Source: Acidobacteriota bacterium (lineage in GTDB: Bacteria > Acidobacteriota > Terriglobia > Bryobacterales > Bryobacteraceae). From it: a stretch of 64,000 nt of DNA. The stretch's first letter is position 1. Every line of letters begins with the position of its first letter. A program made the translations under genes and the position numbers. The stretch spans positions 1-64,000 of the forward strand of contig JAPKYZ010000020.1 in assembly GCA_026394055.1 (NCBI GenBank), written 5' to 3'. Shown here in pieces: positions 34,399 through 42,829 of the stretch. The notes under the pieces are model-generated. The model saw only the letters and a program-made list of their open reading frames with translations. It was not told the origin of the DNA and did not search any database.

Positions 34399-34632
34399 AC
34401 CGTGGCAGGCGCTGAGATGGATCGGTTTGGGGCTGGTTGCCCCGAAACTCGTCTATCAGGCACTGATCACAGGAGCAAATCTGTTTCCAACAAGTTGGCC
34501 CACACTGGAGACTTTAGGTCGCGAGCAATCCCGCCCGACTGCCTGCGATGACCGCCGAAACCAGGTGTGGGTCAACCTGCGAAAGGACAACCAGCGGTAG
34601 AACCCCTCCGTAAAGCTTCTACCGCTGCCTTC
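34305..34632 (-). ncRNA. Candidate structured RNA with twin hairpins and a terminator
   Basis: This 450-base gap between convergent genes (34269-34717) holds no plausible gene but several strong stems: GGCCCGCAAG 34317-34326 with 34389-34398; ACAGTC/GACTGT at 34348-34365 around a CCGCCC loop; the nearly same hairpin at 34525-34542 with the identical loop; GGGGC/GCCCC at 34429-34443; CCCACAC 34499-34505 with GTGTGGG 34565-34571; and a perfect ten-base stem 34593-34602 with 34617-34626. Read on the minus strand, TATAGA at 34635-34640 could be a -10 box and the last stem is followed by a T-rich stretch (34305-34316). That suggests a transcript of about 320 nt. It lacks RNase P and tmRNA hallmarks. 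Family unknown. Confidence 0.55.
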
Positions 34633-34717
34633 AATCTATAAGGCGCATTCGTTTTGTCCGGTACCGCATTGCACCCGGAATTTATTTGACGGCCGGCGTA
34701 GTGGCCCTAGAGGTGGG

Positions 34718-35299
34718 CTACTTGGCGGTGGCGGCCAACTGCCCGTAAAGGTAGTCGCGCGCGGCTTCCCAGTCGCGTTGCACGGTGGCGAGCGAAATGC
34801 CCAGCAGTTCGCCGGCTTCTTTTTGGGTGAGGCCGCCAAAAAAGCACAGCTCCACCACGCGGCTGGCCCGGGGATTCTCGGCGGCCAGCGCGGAGAGAGC
34901 ATCGTCCAGGCTCTCGATCTCCCGGTCCCGCAGCAGGCCAACGTCCCCCGCTTCCTCCAGCGGCACCCGCGGAGCGTTACCGCCGCGAATTTGGGCATTC
35001 TTCCGCCGCGCATGATCCACCAGCACCCGGCGCATCTGGCGGGCCGCGGTTGCGAAAAAGTGCTCGCGATCTTCAAAGACCATCGTGTCTTTGTTGGCCC
35101 CGAACAGATCCACATACACTTCGTTCACCAGTGCGGTGGCTTGCAGCGTGTGGCCCTGACGCTCGTACTTCATGTAGTACTCGGCCAGTTTGCGCAACTC
35201 TTTGTAGACCAGCGCCATCAATTGGTCGGCCGCATCACGGCGGCCGCCGCGCAATTCATCGAGCAGCGTTGTGAAAACGTGGGAGTTCTGACTATCCAT
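34718..35299 (-). CDS. ECF sigma factor (TIGR02999-like)
   Basis: The 193-residue protein has sigma2 (LVYKELRKLAEYYMKYERQ, then ALVNEVYVDLF and HFFATAARQMRRVLVDHAR) and sigma4 (VELCFFGGLTQKEAGELLGI with SLATVQRDWEAARDYL). The YKELRKLA/QATALVNEVY pattern is that of the sigma factors abundant in Acidobacteria and Planctomycetes. It recruits RNA polymerase to unknown promoters. It is divergent from a receiver/HATPase gene 44 bases away; an anti-sigma role for that neighbour is possible. No transmembrane anti-sigma factor is adjacent. Confidence 0.9.
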   Translation of the reverse strand: MDSQNSHVFTTLLDELRGGRRDAADQLMALVYKELRKLAEYYMKYERQGHTLQATALVNEVYVDLFGANKDTMVFEDREHFFATAARQMRRVLVDHARRKNAQIRGGNAPRVPLEEAGDVGLLRDREIESLDDALSALAAENPRASRVVELCFFGGLTQKEAGELLGISLATVQRDWEAARDYLYGQLAATAK

Positions 35300-35343
35300 C
35301 CGCTTGGGGGCTCTGGCGAAAGGATATCATGGGGGTTCTTTCG

Positions 35344-36219
35344 ATGAGCGTACGCATTCTAACCGTGAACGCAGGCGACGACCTGCTGAGGGACATCCCC
35401 AAGCGCGCCGCGCACCAGGATCTCACGGTGGAACATGTCCCCGCGGAGCTGGCCGCGCAAGCCGCCGAAAGCGAATATCCCTTGATTTTGGCCGACTTGC
35501 ATCAGCCGGAACTCTGCGATGCCGACCTGATCCGGGAGCTGCGCCATTCGCGGCCCCACCAAAAGGTGCTGGCCGTTTGTTCCCGCGGCGACGCCGACGC
35601 GATTGCCGCCATGCTGCGCCAGCATGCCTTCGGGCTACTGATCCGGCCGCTGACGCCGCAGCGCGTGCGGGAGGCGATTGAGCTGGCCCTGGTCGCGCGC
35701 GACTGGGAAGACGATATCGAGCTGATCAGCGGCTCCTCCCAATGGCTGCAACTGCGGCTGCGCTGCAAGATGGAAGCCGCGGAACGGGCGGTGCAGATGT
35801 TCCGGGAACTGCAAGGGGATCTGCCGGAAGATGAGCATGAAGAGCTCACCACCGCGTTCCGGGAACTGCTGATGAATGGCATCGAGCACGGCGGCGGCGG
35901 CGACCCGCGCAAGTCACTTTGGGTGAACTACGTGGTCACCAAGGGCGCGCTGGTGTTCTACATTCGTGACCCAGGGCCGGGCTTTTCCATGACCGGCCTG
36001 AAGCACGCCGCCATCTCCAATCCGCAGGGTTCGCTGGAGCATACCAACGTCCGCGAAGAGAAGGGCATCCGACCCGGCGGGTTCGGCATTCTGCTGGCCA
36101 AAAACATGGCCGATGAACTGATCTATTCCGAACGCGGCAACGAAGTGATCCTCATCAAACACCGCCGGTCCCGCCACGCCGCCAGTGAAAACGCCGAGAG
36201 TGGAAACGTAGCCCCGTAG
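35344..36219 (+). CDS. Receiver-like + HATPase_c (RsbW-like) regulator
   Basis: The 291-residue protein has a receiver-like domain (residues 1-125) with LILADLHQPELCDADLIREL, whose Asp at ADL is in the phosphoacceptor position, and LLIRPLTPQRVREAIELALV at the end. Residues 150-290 are an anti-sigma-type ATP-binding domain: TTAFRELLMNGIEHGGGGDP (N box), FYIRDPGPGFSM (G1), and GIRPGGFGILLAKNMADELI (G2). Proteins of this kind often act in partner-switching, as serine kinase/anti-sigma factors controlled by phosphorylation. Position next to an ECF sigma gene is suggestive. Start ATG at 35344 behind GGGGG; ATG at 35329 is in frame too. The APC permease gene follows by two bases. Confidence 0.8.
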   Translation: MSVRILTVNAGDDLLRDIPKRAAHQDLTVEHVPAELAAQAAESEYPLILADLHQPELCDADLIRELRHSRPHQKVLAVCSRGDADAIAAMLRQHAFGLLIRPLTPQRVREAIELALVARDWEDDIELISGSSQWLQLRLRCKMEAAERAVQMFRELQGDLPEDEHEELTTAFRELLMNGIEHGGGGDPRKSLWVNYVVTKGALVFYIRDPGPGFSMTGLKHAAISNPQGSLEHTNVREEKGIRPGGFGILLAKNMADELIYSERGNEVILIKHRRSRHAASENAESGNVAP

Positions 36220-36221
36220 CC

Positions 36222-37508
36222 GTGCAACTGCTCCGGGTCCTGGGGGTCGCTTTCGGTATCGCCGTCACGCTCGGCGCCACGTTGGGTGTGGGCATTCTGC
36301 GCACACCGGGCCTGGTGGCGGCGCAGACCGGCTCCGTCTGGGGTGCGATGCTGGTGTGGACCTTGGGCGCCGTCTTCGCCCTGATCAGCGCCGTCTCCCT
36401 GGCTGAGCTCGCCATTCGCCTGCCCAGTGCCGGGGGCTTCTACGTCTATGCGCGAGAGGTGTTGAAGGAGCGCCCGTGGGGCGATGCCGTGGCCTTTGGC
36501 GTCGGCTGGTGCGACTGCCTGGGCCAAGCGGCGGCGGTGGCCTTTGCGGCCGTCACCGCGCAGGACCTGCTGCAACTTCCCGGTACGGCCGTGGGTCTCG
36601 TGCTGCTGTTGACGCTGCTGCAATGGCTGGGCATTCGCACCGCCAGCCGCATCCAGCAACTGATCAGCTTTTCGCTGGCGCTGGCGTTTCTGGTGCTGGT
36701 GGGCGCGGCGTTGATGCAGCCCGGTGCTGCCCCTGCACCTCAGCCCTTGCGGACCACGTCACTGCTGGCGGCACTGGTGATCGCGCTGCGCTCTGTGATC
36801 GTGGCCTATGACGGCTGGTATGGCGCCATCTATTTCACCGAGGAAGTGCACAACCTGAAGGAGAGCCTGCCGCGGTCAATGATCATGGGCGTGTCCGTGG
36901 TGGCGCTGGTCTACCTGGCGGTGAATGCGGCGCTGCTCCATTCGCTGGGGCTGGCTGGATTGAGCGCCTCCGCCTTTCCCGCCATGGATGCGGCGCGCAA
37001 GCTGTTTGGCCCTGCCGGGGATCGCGCGATCACCTGGATCTCGATTGCCGCCATGCCGTCGTTGATGAATGCCGTGATCCTGCTCTGCACGCGGATTGTC
37101 TACGCCATGGGCCGCGATGGGGTCATCGGTGGCGTGGCCCATGTCAACGCCCAGGGGACACCCACCGCGGCGCTGCTGGCTAGTTCAGCCGGCATTGTGG
37201 CGCTCACCATGTCGGGCACGTTTGACCGGCTGCTTTCGCTGGCCGGGTTCTTCTTTGCGATCACGTACTCTACCGGCTACCTCAGCGTCTTCCTGATGCG
37301 AAGGCACGAAGGGCGGGGGCCGTATTCGGCTTGGTCGCACCCCTGGGGAACAGGCATCGCGCTGGCGCTGTGCGTCCTGTTTGTGGCGGCGGACGTTTGG
37401 AACGACCCGAAAACCGCGCTCCAGTCCGCCGGGTTGCTGGCGGCCAGCTATCCGGTGTACCGTCTTTCCAAGCTATTCACTTCGCAACACACAAGGAGCA
37501 ACGGATGA
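36222..37508 (+). CDS. APC family amino acid permease
   Basis: The 428-residue protein has 12 predicted membrane helices. The first contains GIAVTLGATLGVGILRTPGL, the substrate-binding unwound G-x-G region of APC transporters, followed by AELAIRLPSAGGFYVYAREV, the usual second loop. It is presumably a cation-coupled amino acid importer or exchanger in the inner membrane; the substrate cannot be inferred. The GTG start at 36222 comes two bases after the regulator gene, and the 3' end overlaps the PIG-L gene by four bases, so three genes look coupled. Confidence 0.88.
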   Translation: MQLLRVLGVAFGIAVTLGATLGVGILRTPGLVAAQTGSVWGAMLVWTLGAVFALISAVSLAELAIRLPSAGGFYVYAREVLKERPWGDAVAFGVGWCDCLGQAAAVAFAAVTAQDLLQLPGTAVGLVLLLTLLQWLGIRTASRIQQLISFSLALAFLVLVGAALMQPGAAPAPQPLRTTSLLAALVIALRSVIVAYDGWYGAIYFTEEVHNLKESLPRSMIMGVSVVALVYLAVNAALLHSLGLAGLSASAFPAMDAARKLFGPAGDRAITWISIAAMPSLMNAVILLCTRIVYAMGRDGVIGGVAHVNAQGTPTAALLASSAGIVALTMSGTFDRLLSLAGFFFAITYSTGYLSVFLMRRHEGRGPYSAWSHPWGTGIALALCVLFVAADVWNDPKTALQSAGLLAASYPVYRLSKLFTSQHTRSNG

Positions 37509-38422
37509 ATCGACGCGAATTTTTGGGGTCCAGCGCCATGCTGGCCGGGTATGACTATTCGGTCTACGGCGAAGTGGTGGTGGAAAAGAAGCAGGCCGGT
37601 AAGCCGCATGCGGGCAAAGTGCTGGCCGTCATCCAGCCCCATTCCGATGACTTCACCATCTTCAACGGCGGCCTGGTGGCGAAGCTGATTGATGAGGGCT
37701 ATCAGGCTTACTTGATCCGCGTCACCAATGACGATATGGCCGGCCCGGGCTCAGTGGGCAACACGGTGCTCGAAAACGAGAAGGACAACAACCGGTTGGT
37801 GAAGCTATTCGGCTTTGCGGGTAACTTTGACTTGAACTACCCCAACCACAACATGGACAACACCTCCCCCGCGGAACTCAAGAGCCGTTTCATCTTCCTA
37901 TTCCGGTTGTTGAAAGTGGATTGCGTTATCACTTACTCGCCCTGGGGACATTACGAAGAGAACCCGGACCACTATGTCACCGCGCAGTGCGTCGAAGCCG
38001 CGTGCTGGATCGCGGGAGGTGACAAGGACTATCCCGAACACTTCGCCGCGGGCTTGAAGCCGCATGGCGTGCGCGAGAAGTACTACTACGGCCGCTTCGA
38101 TTGGAAGGTGAACCGCGTGGTCGACATCGGCCCTTGGGTGGAGCGCAAGATCGATGGCCTGATCGAAAACAAGGCTCAAGGCCCGGCCGGGGAGAAGGGC
38201 TCCCAACTCCGTGCTCGTCTCGCCAGCCAGGGCCTCCGCCTGCCGTTGTTGGGCAACGATGATGCCGCCGCCAACCGCAACTACATCCGCGAATTCGTGC
38301 TGCGGCGCAACCGCGAGCTCGGCCAGAAGTACAACCTCGAATACGCTGAGCCGTACCTCTACATTGGCCCGGAACCTGATCCCGTCGAGGAGTACGTCAA
38401 GAAGAACGCCGTGCGCTTGTGA
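37505..38422 (+). CDS. PIG-L family deacetylase, export-signal-like N-terminus
   Basis: The 305-residue product starts MNRREFLGSSAMLAG, a remnant of a Tat-like signal with RR but little hydrophobic length. The catalytic zinc motif is VIQPHSDDFTIFNGG (PHxDD), and NYPNHNMDNTSPAELKSR and CVITYSPWGHYEENPDHYVT supply further His/Asp ligands. PIG-L deacetylases remove acetyl groups from N-acetylglucosamine-type sugars (LmbE, MshB, BshB relatives). The length exceeds the minimal domain by about 60 C-terminal residues. The ATG overlaps the APC stop (ATGA). The substrate is unknown. Confidence 0.85.
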   Translation: MNRREFLGSSAMLAGYDYSVYGEVVVEKKQAGKPHAGKVLAVIQPHSDDFTIFNGGLVAKLIDEGYQAYLIRVTNDDMAGPGSVGNTVLENEKDNNRLVKLFGFAGNFDLNYPNHNMDNTSPAELKSRFIFLFRLLKVDCVITYSPWGHYEENPDHYVTAQCVEAACWIAGGDKDYPEHFAAGLKPHGVREKYYYGRFDWKVNRVVDIGPWVERKIDGLIENKAQGPAGEKGSQLRARLASQGLRLPLLGNDDAAANRNYIREFVLRRNRELGQKYNLEYAEPYLYIGPEPDPVEEYVKKNAVRL

Positions 38423-38455
38423 CGTGAACCGCTGAGGCTGGGGGGACTGCCAATG

Positions 38456-38483
38456 TTGTTGCCTGACTGTCACACGGTACAAT
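38456..38483 (+). promoter_or_regulatory. Sigma70-like promoter of the PEP-CTERM gene
   Basis: TTGTTG (38456-38461), 16 bases, TACAAT (38478-38483). The 153-base gap to the GTG at 38576 contains no gene. A small hairpin (GGCTC/GAGCC about 38537-38552) sits ahead of the AAGGAGG ribosome site. Confidence 0.5.
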
Positions 38484-38575
38484 CAGCCCGCCCGATGTGT
38501 TTGTTCCGCTTGGCTGACGTGATAACCTCACTTTAAGGCTCACCAAAGAGCCACCACACCCAAGGAGGACTTTCT

Positions 38576-39169
38576 GTGACGTTGTCAAGATTTTCGATCG
38601 TGGCGACTTTGATGATGGTGACGGCGGCTTACTCACTCGCCAGCCCCATCACTTACATCTATTCCGGCACTGGTTCCGGCTCAATCGGCGGCTCGAGTTT
38701 TGCGGATGAGGCGTTTACGATCACCGCGACGGCTGATACGTCCAATATCAGCCCGTGGTGCTGCAGCCCGCTCCAGAATACGCACCTTAGTACGACGATC
38801 AAGATCGGCAAAGCGGCGGTCTTCACCATTCTGACGCCGTCGCATACCTGGTTACAGGAAGGCTTCGCGTTGGGGTTGGGCGAGAACCTGAGCAACAACT
38901 GGCTCAGTTTGCCCGCAGCGGCCTTGGTGAACGTTGGCTACGGCCTGGCCACGGCCATCGGACCGGTCACCTATGTTTCGCCTTGGGACGTGTATCAGTT
39001 CAACGGCATCTCGACCAGCGGCGGCGCTCTGACGTTCACGTCCATCTCTACCGCAACGTTTGAAGCTGTTGTTCCCGGTGCGGTTCCGGAGCCTTCCTCG
39101 ATGCTTCTCCTCGCCACGGGCATGCTCGGGTTGGCCGTGGGCCGGCGGGTCTATCTGTTGAAGCCCTAA
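38576..39169 (+). CDS. PEP-CTERM sorting domain protein
   Basis: The 197-residue secreted protein has a signal peptide (about 1-23, ending near YSLASP) and the C-terminal sorting signal VPEPSSMLLLATGMLGLAVG followed by RR, a basic tail. PEP-CTERM proteins are processed by an exosortase, probably in exopolysaccharide-linked export; no exosortase is in the window. The middle is a beta-rich region rich in Ser, Thr, Gly with one close pair of cysteines (WCCSP). GTG start behind a perfect AAGGAGG. A second PEP-CTERM gene is at 49871-50545. Confidence 0.88.
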   Translation: MTLSRFSIVATLMMVTAAYSLASPITYIYSGTGSGSIGGSSFADEAFTITATADTSNISPWCCSPLQNTHLSTTIKIGKAAVFTILTPSHTWLQEGFALGLGENLSNNWLSLPAAALVNVGYGLATAIGPVTYVSPWDVYQFNGISTSGGALTFTSISTATFEAVVPGAVPEPSSMLLLATGMLGLAVGRRVYLLKP

Positions 39170-39193
39170 CAGCACCTGATTGGTATTTTGGTC

Positions 39194-39232
39194 GAGCCGC
39201 ATTCCTCTCGGGATGCGGCTCTTCTGTTTTCT
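39194..39232 (+). terminator. Rho-independent terminator
   Basis: GAGCCGCAT pairs with ATGCGGCTC across a ten-base loop and is followed by TTCTGTTTTCT, directly after the PEP-CTERM gene. Confidence 0.85.
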
Positions 39233-39306
39233 GGGGTGCTCTCTACCGGATGCACGATTGCCAGACCTGCCCCGCCCTGCGCGGGAGCCTGATATCTTCG
39301 AGTGGT

Positions 39307-39326
39307 GCACCGATTAGAATCGGTGC
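39307..39326. promoter_or_regulatory. Nine-base dyad upstream of the second DUF1549 gene
   Basis: GCACCGATT and AATCGGTGC are separated by two bases, 17 bases before the ATG at 39343. The tight symmetry fits a regulator-binding site; there is no downstream T-run to make it a terminator. Confidence 0.45.
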
Positions 39327-39342
39327 GGGGAAGCTAGCGATC

Positions 39343-41454
39343 ATGCGTTTCTGGTTCAGTCTCATCGCCGCTTGGCCACTGCTGGCCGCCGATGCTCCGG
39401 CCACCAAAGCGGCCAAGGGTATTGACTTTGAGCGGGCCCGCAAACACTGGTCCTTCCGGCCGCTGCGAACGGTTCCAGCGGGCGCGACCATTGACGGGTT
39501 GATGAAGCCGGGGGCGGCACTGAAGGTGGATGCGCGCCTGCTCGCGCGCCGCGCCTATCTCGATGCCATCGGCCTGCCGCCCACGATTGATGAGGCCTCC
39601 GCGACAGCCCAGCGGCCGTGGAGCGAGACGGTGGACGCGCTGCTGGCCTCACCGCATTTTGGTGAGCGCTGGGGCCGCCACTGGCTCGATTGTGTGCGCT
39701 TTGCCGAGACCGACGGCCACGAGTTTGATGTCGACAAGCCCAACGCCTTCCGCTATCGCGACTACGTCATCCGCGCCTTGAATGACGACCTCCCCTTCAA
39801 CCGCTTCGTGCTGGAGCATCTGGCCGGGGACCTGCTGAAGGACAAGCGCATCGTCGATGGCATGGACCAATCCACCATCGCCACGGGCTTCTACTGGCTG
39901 GGCGAAGTGATCAATACGCCGGTTGATTCCGTGCAGTCCATGGCGGATCGCGTCGACAACCAGATCGACGTGTTGGGCAAGGCCTTCCTGGGCCTCACCA
40001 CCGCCTGCGCCCGCTGTCACGACCACAAATTCGACCCCATCCCCACCGCCGACTACTACGCGCTGGCGGGCATCATGCACAGCTCCCGCCCGCGCCAGGC
40101 CGCCGTCGCCGGACCCGCCCGCACCGCGCCCGACAGGGCCGCATGTACGGGTTACGACTGGCAGTTCTCCGGCCCCGGGTTTGAATGTGTTGACGGCCGA
40201 GTCACCTCCGGCAAAGCGACGTTTGCGGCCACTGGCTCCGCTGTCTCGAACACGTTCACGATCCCCAAGCGCTACCTCCATGTGCGCCTGTCGGGGGCGA
40301 GCGAAATGCGCCTGGTCGTGGATGAATACCGCTTCCCGCCCGCCCGCCAACGCGGCCAGCCGCTCGAGATGAAGTGGGCCACCATCGACCTGAAGATGGT
40401 GGAGAAGCGCACGGCTTACTTCGAGCTGGCGGATCTGGAAACCGACGCTTATCTTGAACTCGACCAGCTGGTCTTCTCTGACGAGAAGGAGCCGCCGGCT
40501 TCGCCCTCGCTCGCCCGCATCCCTGGGGAACGCGGCGACGCCGCAGCGGCGCCCTTTGCTTTGTCGACCACCGAAGGCGACCCGCTCGATGTCGGCATCT
40601 ACGTCCGGGGCGACCACAAGACCCGGGGTGCCATCCAGCAGCGCCGCTTCCTGACGCTGTTTTCCGGCGCCGCGCAGCCACCCATCACCGCCGGCAGCGG
40701 CCGGATGGAGCTCGCGGAACGTTTGCTCAAGGACGCTGAGCCGTTGCTCGCCCGCGTGGCCGTCAACCGCATCTGGCATCACTACTTCGGCCAAGGAATT
40801 GTGGCGACGCCCGACAACTTCGGCTTAACCGGCCAGCCGCCAACGAACCCTGAGTTGCTCGACTGGCTGGCCAGCGAACTGATCCGCAACGGCTGGCGGC
40901 AGAAGCCGATCCATCGGCTGATCTTGAACTCGCAGGCCTATCAGACACGCGTTGCGCCTCGACGTCTGGATGCTGAGACGTTGCGCGACGCCATACTGGC
41001 CGTGGCCGGATCGCTGAATCGGACCGTGGGCGGACCCAGCGTGCCGGTCTACGTCAGCCCGTTCATGGATGGCGACCCACGCGGCAAGCCCAAGTCCGGA
41101 CCGCTTGATTCGGGGGGCCGCCGCGCGGTCTACATCAACGTGCGGCGCAACTACCTGCCCGATTCGCTGACGGTGTTCGATCACCCGCAGCCGATCTCCA
41201 CCACAGGCAAGCGCAACGTCTCCATCGTCTCGTCGCAGGCGCTCTATTTGATGAACAATGAGTTCACCCATGAGATGGCCCGCCGCTGGGCTGCCCAGCC
41301 CGGCCAGAGCATCACGCGCATGTACCAGCAAGCCTTCAACCGCTTGCCGGAACCAACAGAGATCGCGGCCGCCGAAGAGTTCTTGAAGTCGGCCGACCTG
41401 GCCAGCTACGCGCATGTGCTGCTGAACACCACGGAGTTTCTGTTCACCCGATGA
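39343..41454 (+). CDS. DUF1549/DUF1553 protein, without the cytochrome c domain
   Basis: The 703-residue product has a signal peptide (MRFWFSLIAAWPLLAADAP), DUF1549 with HFGERWGRHWLDCVRFAETD and CARCHDHKFDPIPTADYYAL (a CxxCH motif), a middle beta-sandwich-like insert (about 300-420) with WQFSGPGFECVDGRVTSGKA, and DUF1553 with RVAVNRIWHHYFGQGIV and STTGKRNVSIVSSQALYLMN. It lacks the N-terminal heme domain present in the first copy at 14237. The stop overlaps the DUF1501 partner's ATG by four bases. Such pairs are typical of planctomycetes and Solibacter-like genomes; reactions are unknown. Confidence 0.85.
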   Translation: MRFWFSLIAAWPLLAADAPATKAAKGIDFERARKHWSFRPLRTVPAGATIDGLMKPGAALKVDARLLARRAYLDAIGLPPTIDEASATAQRPWSETVDALLASPHFGERWGRHWLDCVRFAETDGHEFDVDKPNAFRYRDYVIRALNDDLPFNRFVLEHLAGDLLKDKRIVDGMDQSTIATGFYWLGEVINTPVDSVQSMADRVDNQIDVLGKAFLGLTTACARCHDHKFDPIPTADYYALAGIMHSSRPRQAAVAGPARTAPDRAACTGYDWQFSGPGFECVDGRVTSGKATFAATGSAVSNTFTIPKRYLHVRLSGASEMRLVVDEYRFPPARQRGQPLEMKWATIDLKMVEKRTAYFELADLETDAYLELDQLVFSDEKEPPASPSLARIPGERGDAAAAPFALSTTEGDPLDVGIYVRGDHKTRGAIQQRRFLTLFSGAAQPPITAGSGRMELAERLLKDAEPLLARVAVNRIWHHYFGQGIVATPDNFGLTGQPPTNPELLDWLASELIRNGWRQKPIHRLILNSQAYQTRVAPRRLDAETLRDAILAVAGSLNRTVGGPSVPVYVSPFMDGDPRGKPKSGPLDSGGRRAVYINVRRNYLPDSLTVFDHPQPISTTGKRNVSIVSSQALYLMNNEFTHEMARRWAAQPGQSITRMYQQAFNRLPEPTEIAAAEEFLKSADLASYAHVLLNTTEFLFTR

Positions 41455-42818
41455 CCCGCCGCGACCTACTTCGAAGCGCTGCTGGCTTTCCGGGCTTTGC
41501 CCTGGCGGGCCTGGCCGCCACTGAGTTCCGCAACGGCCTGCACCATCCAGCCAAGGCCAAGTCGGTGATCTTCCTCTACATGGACGGCGGGCCGTCGCAG
41601 ATGGACACCTTCGACCCCAAGCCGCGCCTCCGCGCCGAGCATGGCAAGCCATTGCCGATGAAGGTGCCGGACACGCAGTTCAACGACAACGGCAACATCT
41701 TCGGGTCACCCTGGGAGTTTAAGCAGTACGGCCAATCCGGCATCCCGGTGAGTGAGCTGTTCCCCCATGTGGCGCAGTGCGTGGACGATCTCGCCATCAT
41801 CCGCAGCATGGTGTCGGACCATTCTGAGCACACCGCCGCCAACTACCTGCTCCATACCGGCTTTGGGCTGCAGGGCCGCCCCTCGATGGGCGCCTGGACC
41901 AACTATGGGCTCGGCAGCGCCTCAAAGGAACTGCCCGGCTTTGTCGTGCTCGACGGCGGCCTGATCCCCGCCGGTGGCATGGACAACTTCGGCAGCGGCT
42001 TCCTGCCCGCGGCTTTCCAGGGGACACTCTTCCGTCGCGGCGCAACGCCCATTGCCAATATCGAACGGCGCGAACTCTCGCCGGACTTGCAGCGCAAGAA
42101 GCTGGACCTACTGGCGACGCTGAACCAGGGCGTGGCGGCGAAGCTGGGCTCATCAAGCGAGATCGACGCCGCGATGGCCAACTTTGAGCTGGCCTTCAAG
42201 ATGCAATCGGCGGTGCCGGAGTTGGCCGACATCGCCAGCGAAACCCCGGCCACCCGGGCGCTCTATGGCCTGGATGATCCGGCCACCGAAGTGTTCGGCC
42301 GCGAATGCCTGCTCGCGCGCCGGCTAGTCGAGCGCGGTGTACGGTTCGTGCAATGCATCACCCCCAAGGTGGCGGGGGCGGACCGTTGGGATCAGCATGC
42401 GCGCCTGGTGAAAGGCCACACGGACAACTCCCGCACGGTGGATAAGCCGATCGCGGGTCTCTTGAAGGACTTGAAGTCCCGTGGTCTGCTGAATGAAACG
42501 TTGGTGCTGTGGGGCGGGGAATTCGGCCGCACGCCGCAATCACAAGGCACGGACCCGGAAAAGATGGGGCGCGATCACAACCCCTTCGGCTACACGATGT
42601 GGCTGGCCGGCGGTGGTGTAAAGGGCGGCACCATCCACGGTGCCACCGACGAGTACGGCTACTACGTGGCCGAAGGCAAGGTGCATGTGCATGACCTGCA
42701 CGCCACCATGCTGCACCTGCTGGGCGTTGACCACAAACGCCTCACCTTCCGCTGGAGCGGCCGCGATATGCGGCTTACCGACGTGCACGGCGAAGTAGTC
42801 AGAGAGATCCTGGCCTAG
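41451..42818 (+). CDS. DUF1501 family secreted protein, second copy
   Basis: The 455-residue protein begins with a Tat-like RRDLLRSAAGFPGFALAGLA, then KSVIFLYMDGGPSQMDTFDP, DHSEHTAANYLLHTGFGLQG and GAWTNYGLGSASKELPGFVV. Late motifs are ARRLVERGVRFVQCITPKVA, WGGEFGRTPQSQGTDPEKMG and RDHNPFGYTMWLAGGGVKGG, all equivalent to those in the first copy at 16928. It is translationally coupled to the DUF1549/DUF1553 gene upstream. The Asp/His arrangement suggests a metal-dependent alkaline-phosphatase-like fold, but catalysis is unproved. Confidence 0.85.
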   Translation: MTRRDLLRSAAGFPGFALAGLAATEFRNGLHHPAKAKSVIFLYMDGGPSQMDTFDPKPRLRAEHGKPLPMKVPDTQFNDNGNIFGSPWEFKQYGQSGIPVSELFPHVAQCVDDLAIIRSMVSDHSEHTAANYLLHTGFGLQGRPSMGAWTNYGLGSASKELPGFVVLDGGLIPAGGMDNFGSGFLPAAFQGTLFRRGATPIANIERRELSPDLQRKKLDLLATLNQGVAAKLGSSSEIDAAMANFELAFKMQSAVPELADIASETPATRALYGLDDPATEVFGRECLLARRLVERGVRFVQCITPKVAGADRWDQHARLVKGHTDNSRTVDKPIAGLLKDLKSRGLLNETLVLWGGEFGRTPQSQGTDPEKMGRDHNPFGYTMWLAGGGVKGGTIHGATDEYGYYVAEGKVHVHDLHATMLHLLGVDHKRLTFRWSGRDMRLTDVHGEVVREILA

Positions 42819-42829
42819 GCTTGAGGGTC

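Noticed and set aside
34305-34632. RNase P RNA, tmRNA or SRP RNA identity for the structured region
   Set aside because: No GAGGAAAGTCC-type core, no tmRNA tag reading frame or tRNA-like ends, and no SRP GGAA loop. It stays an unknown candidate.
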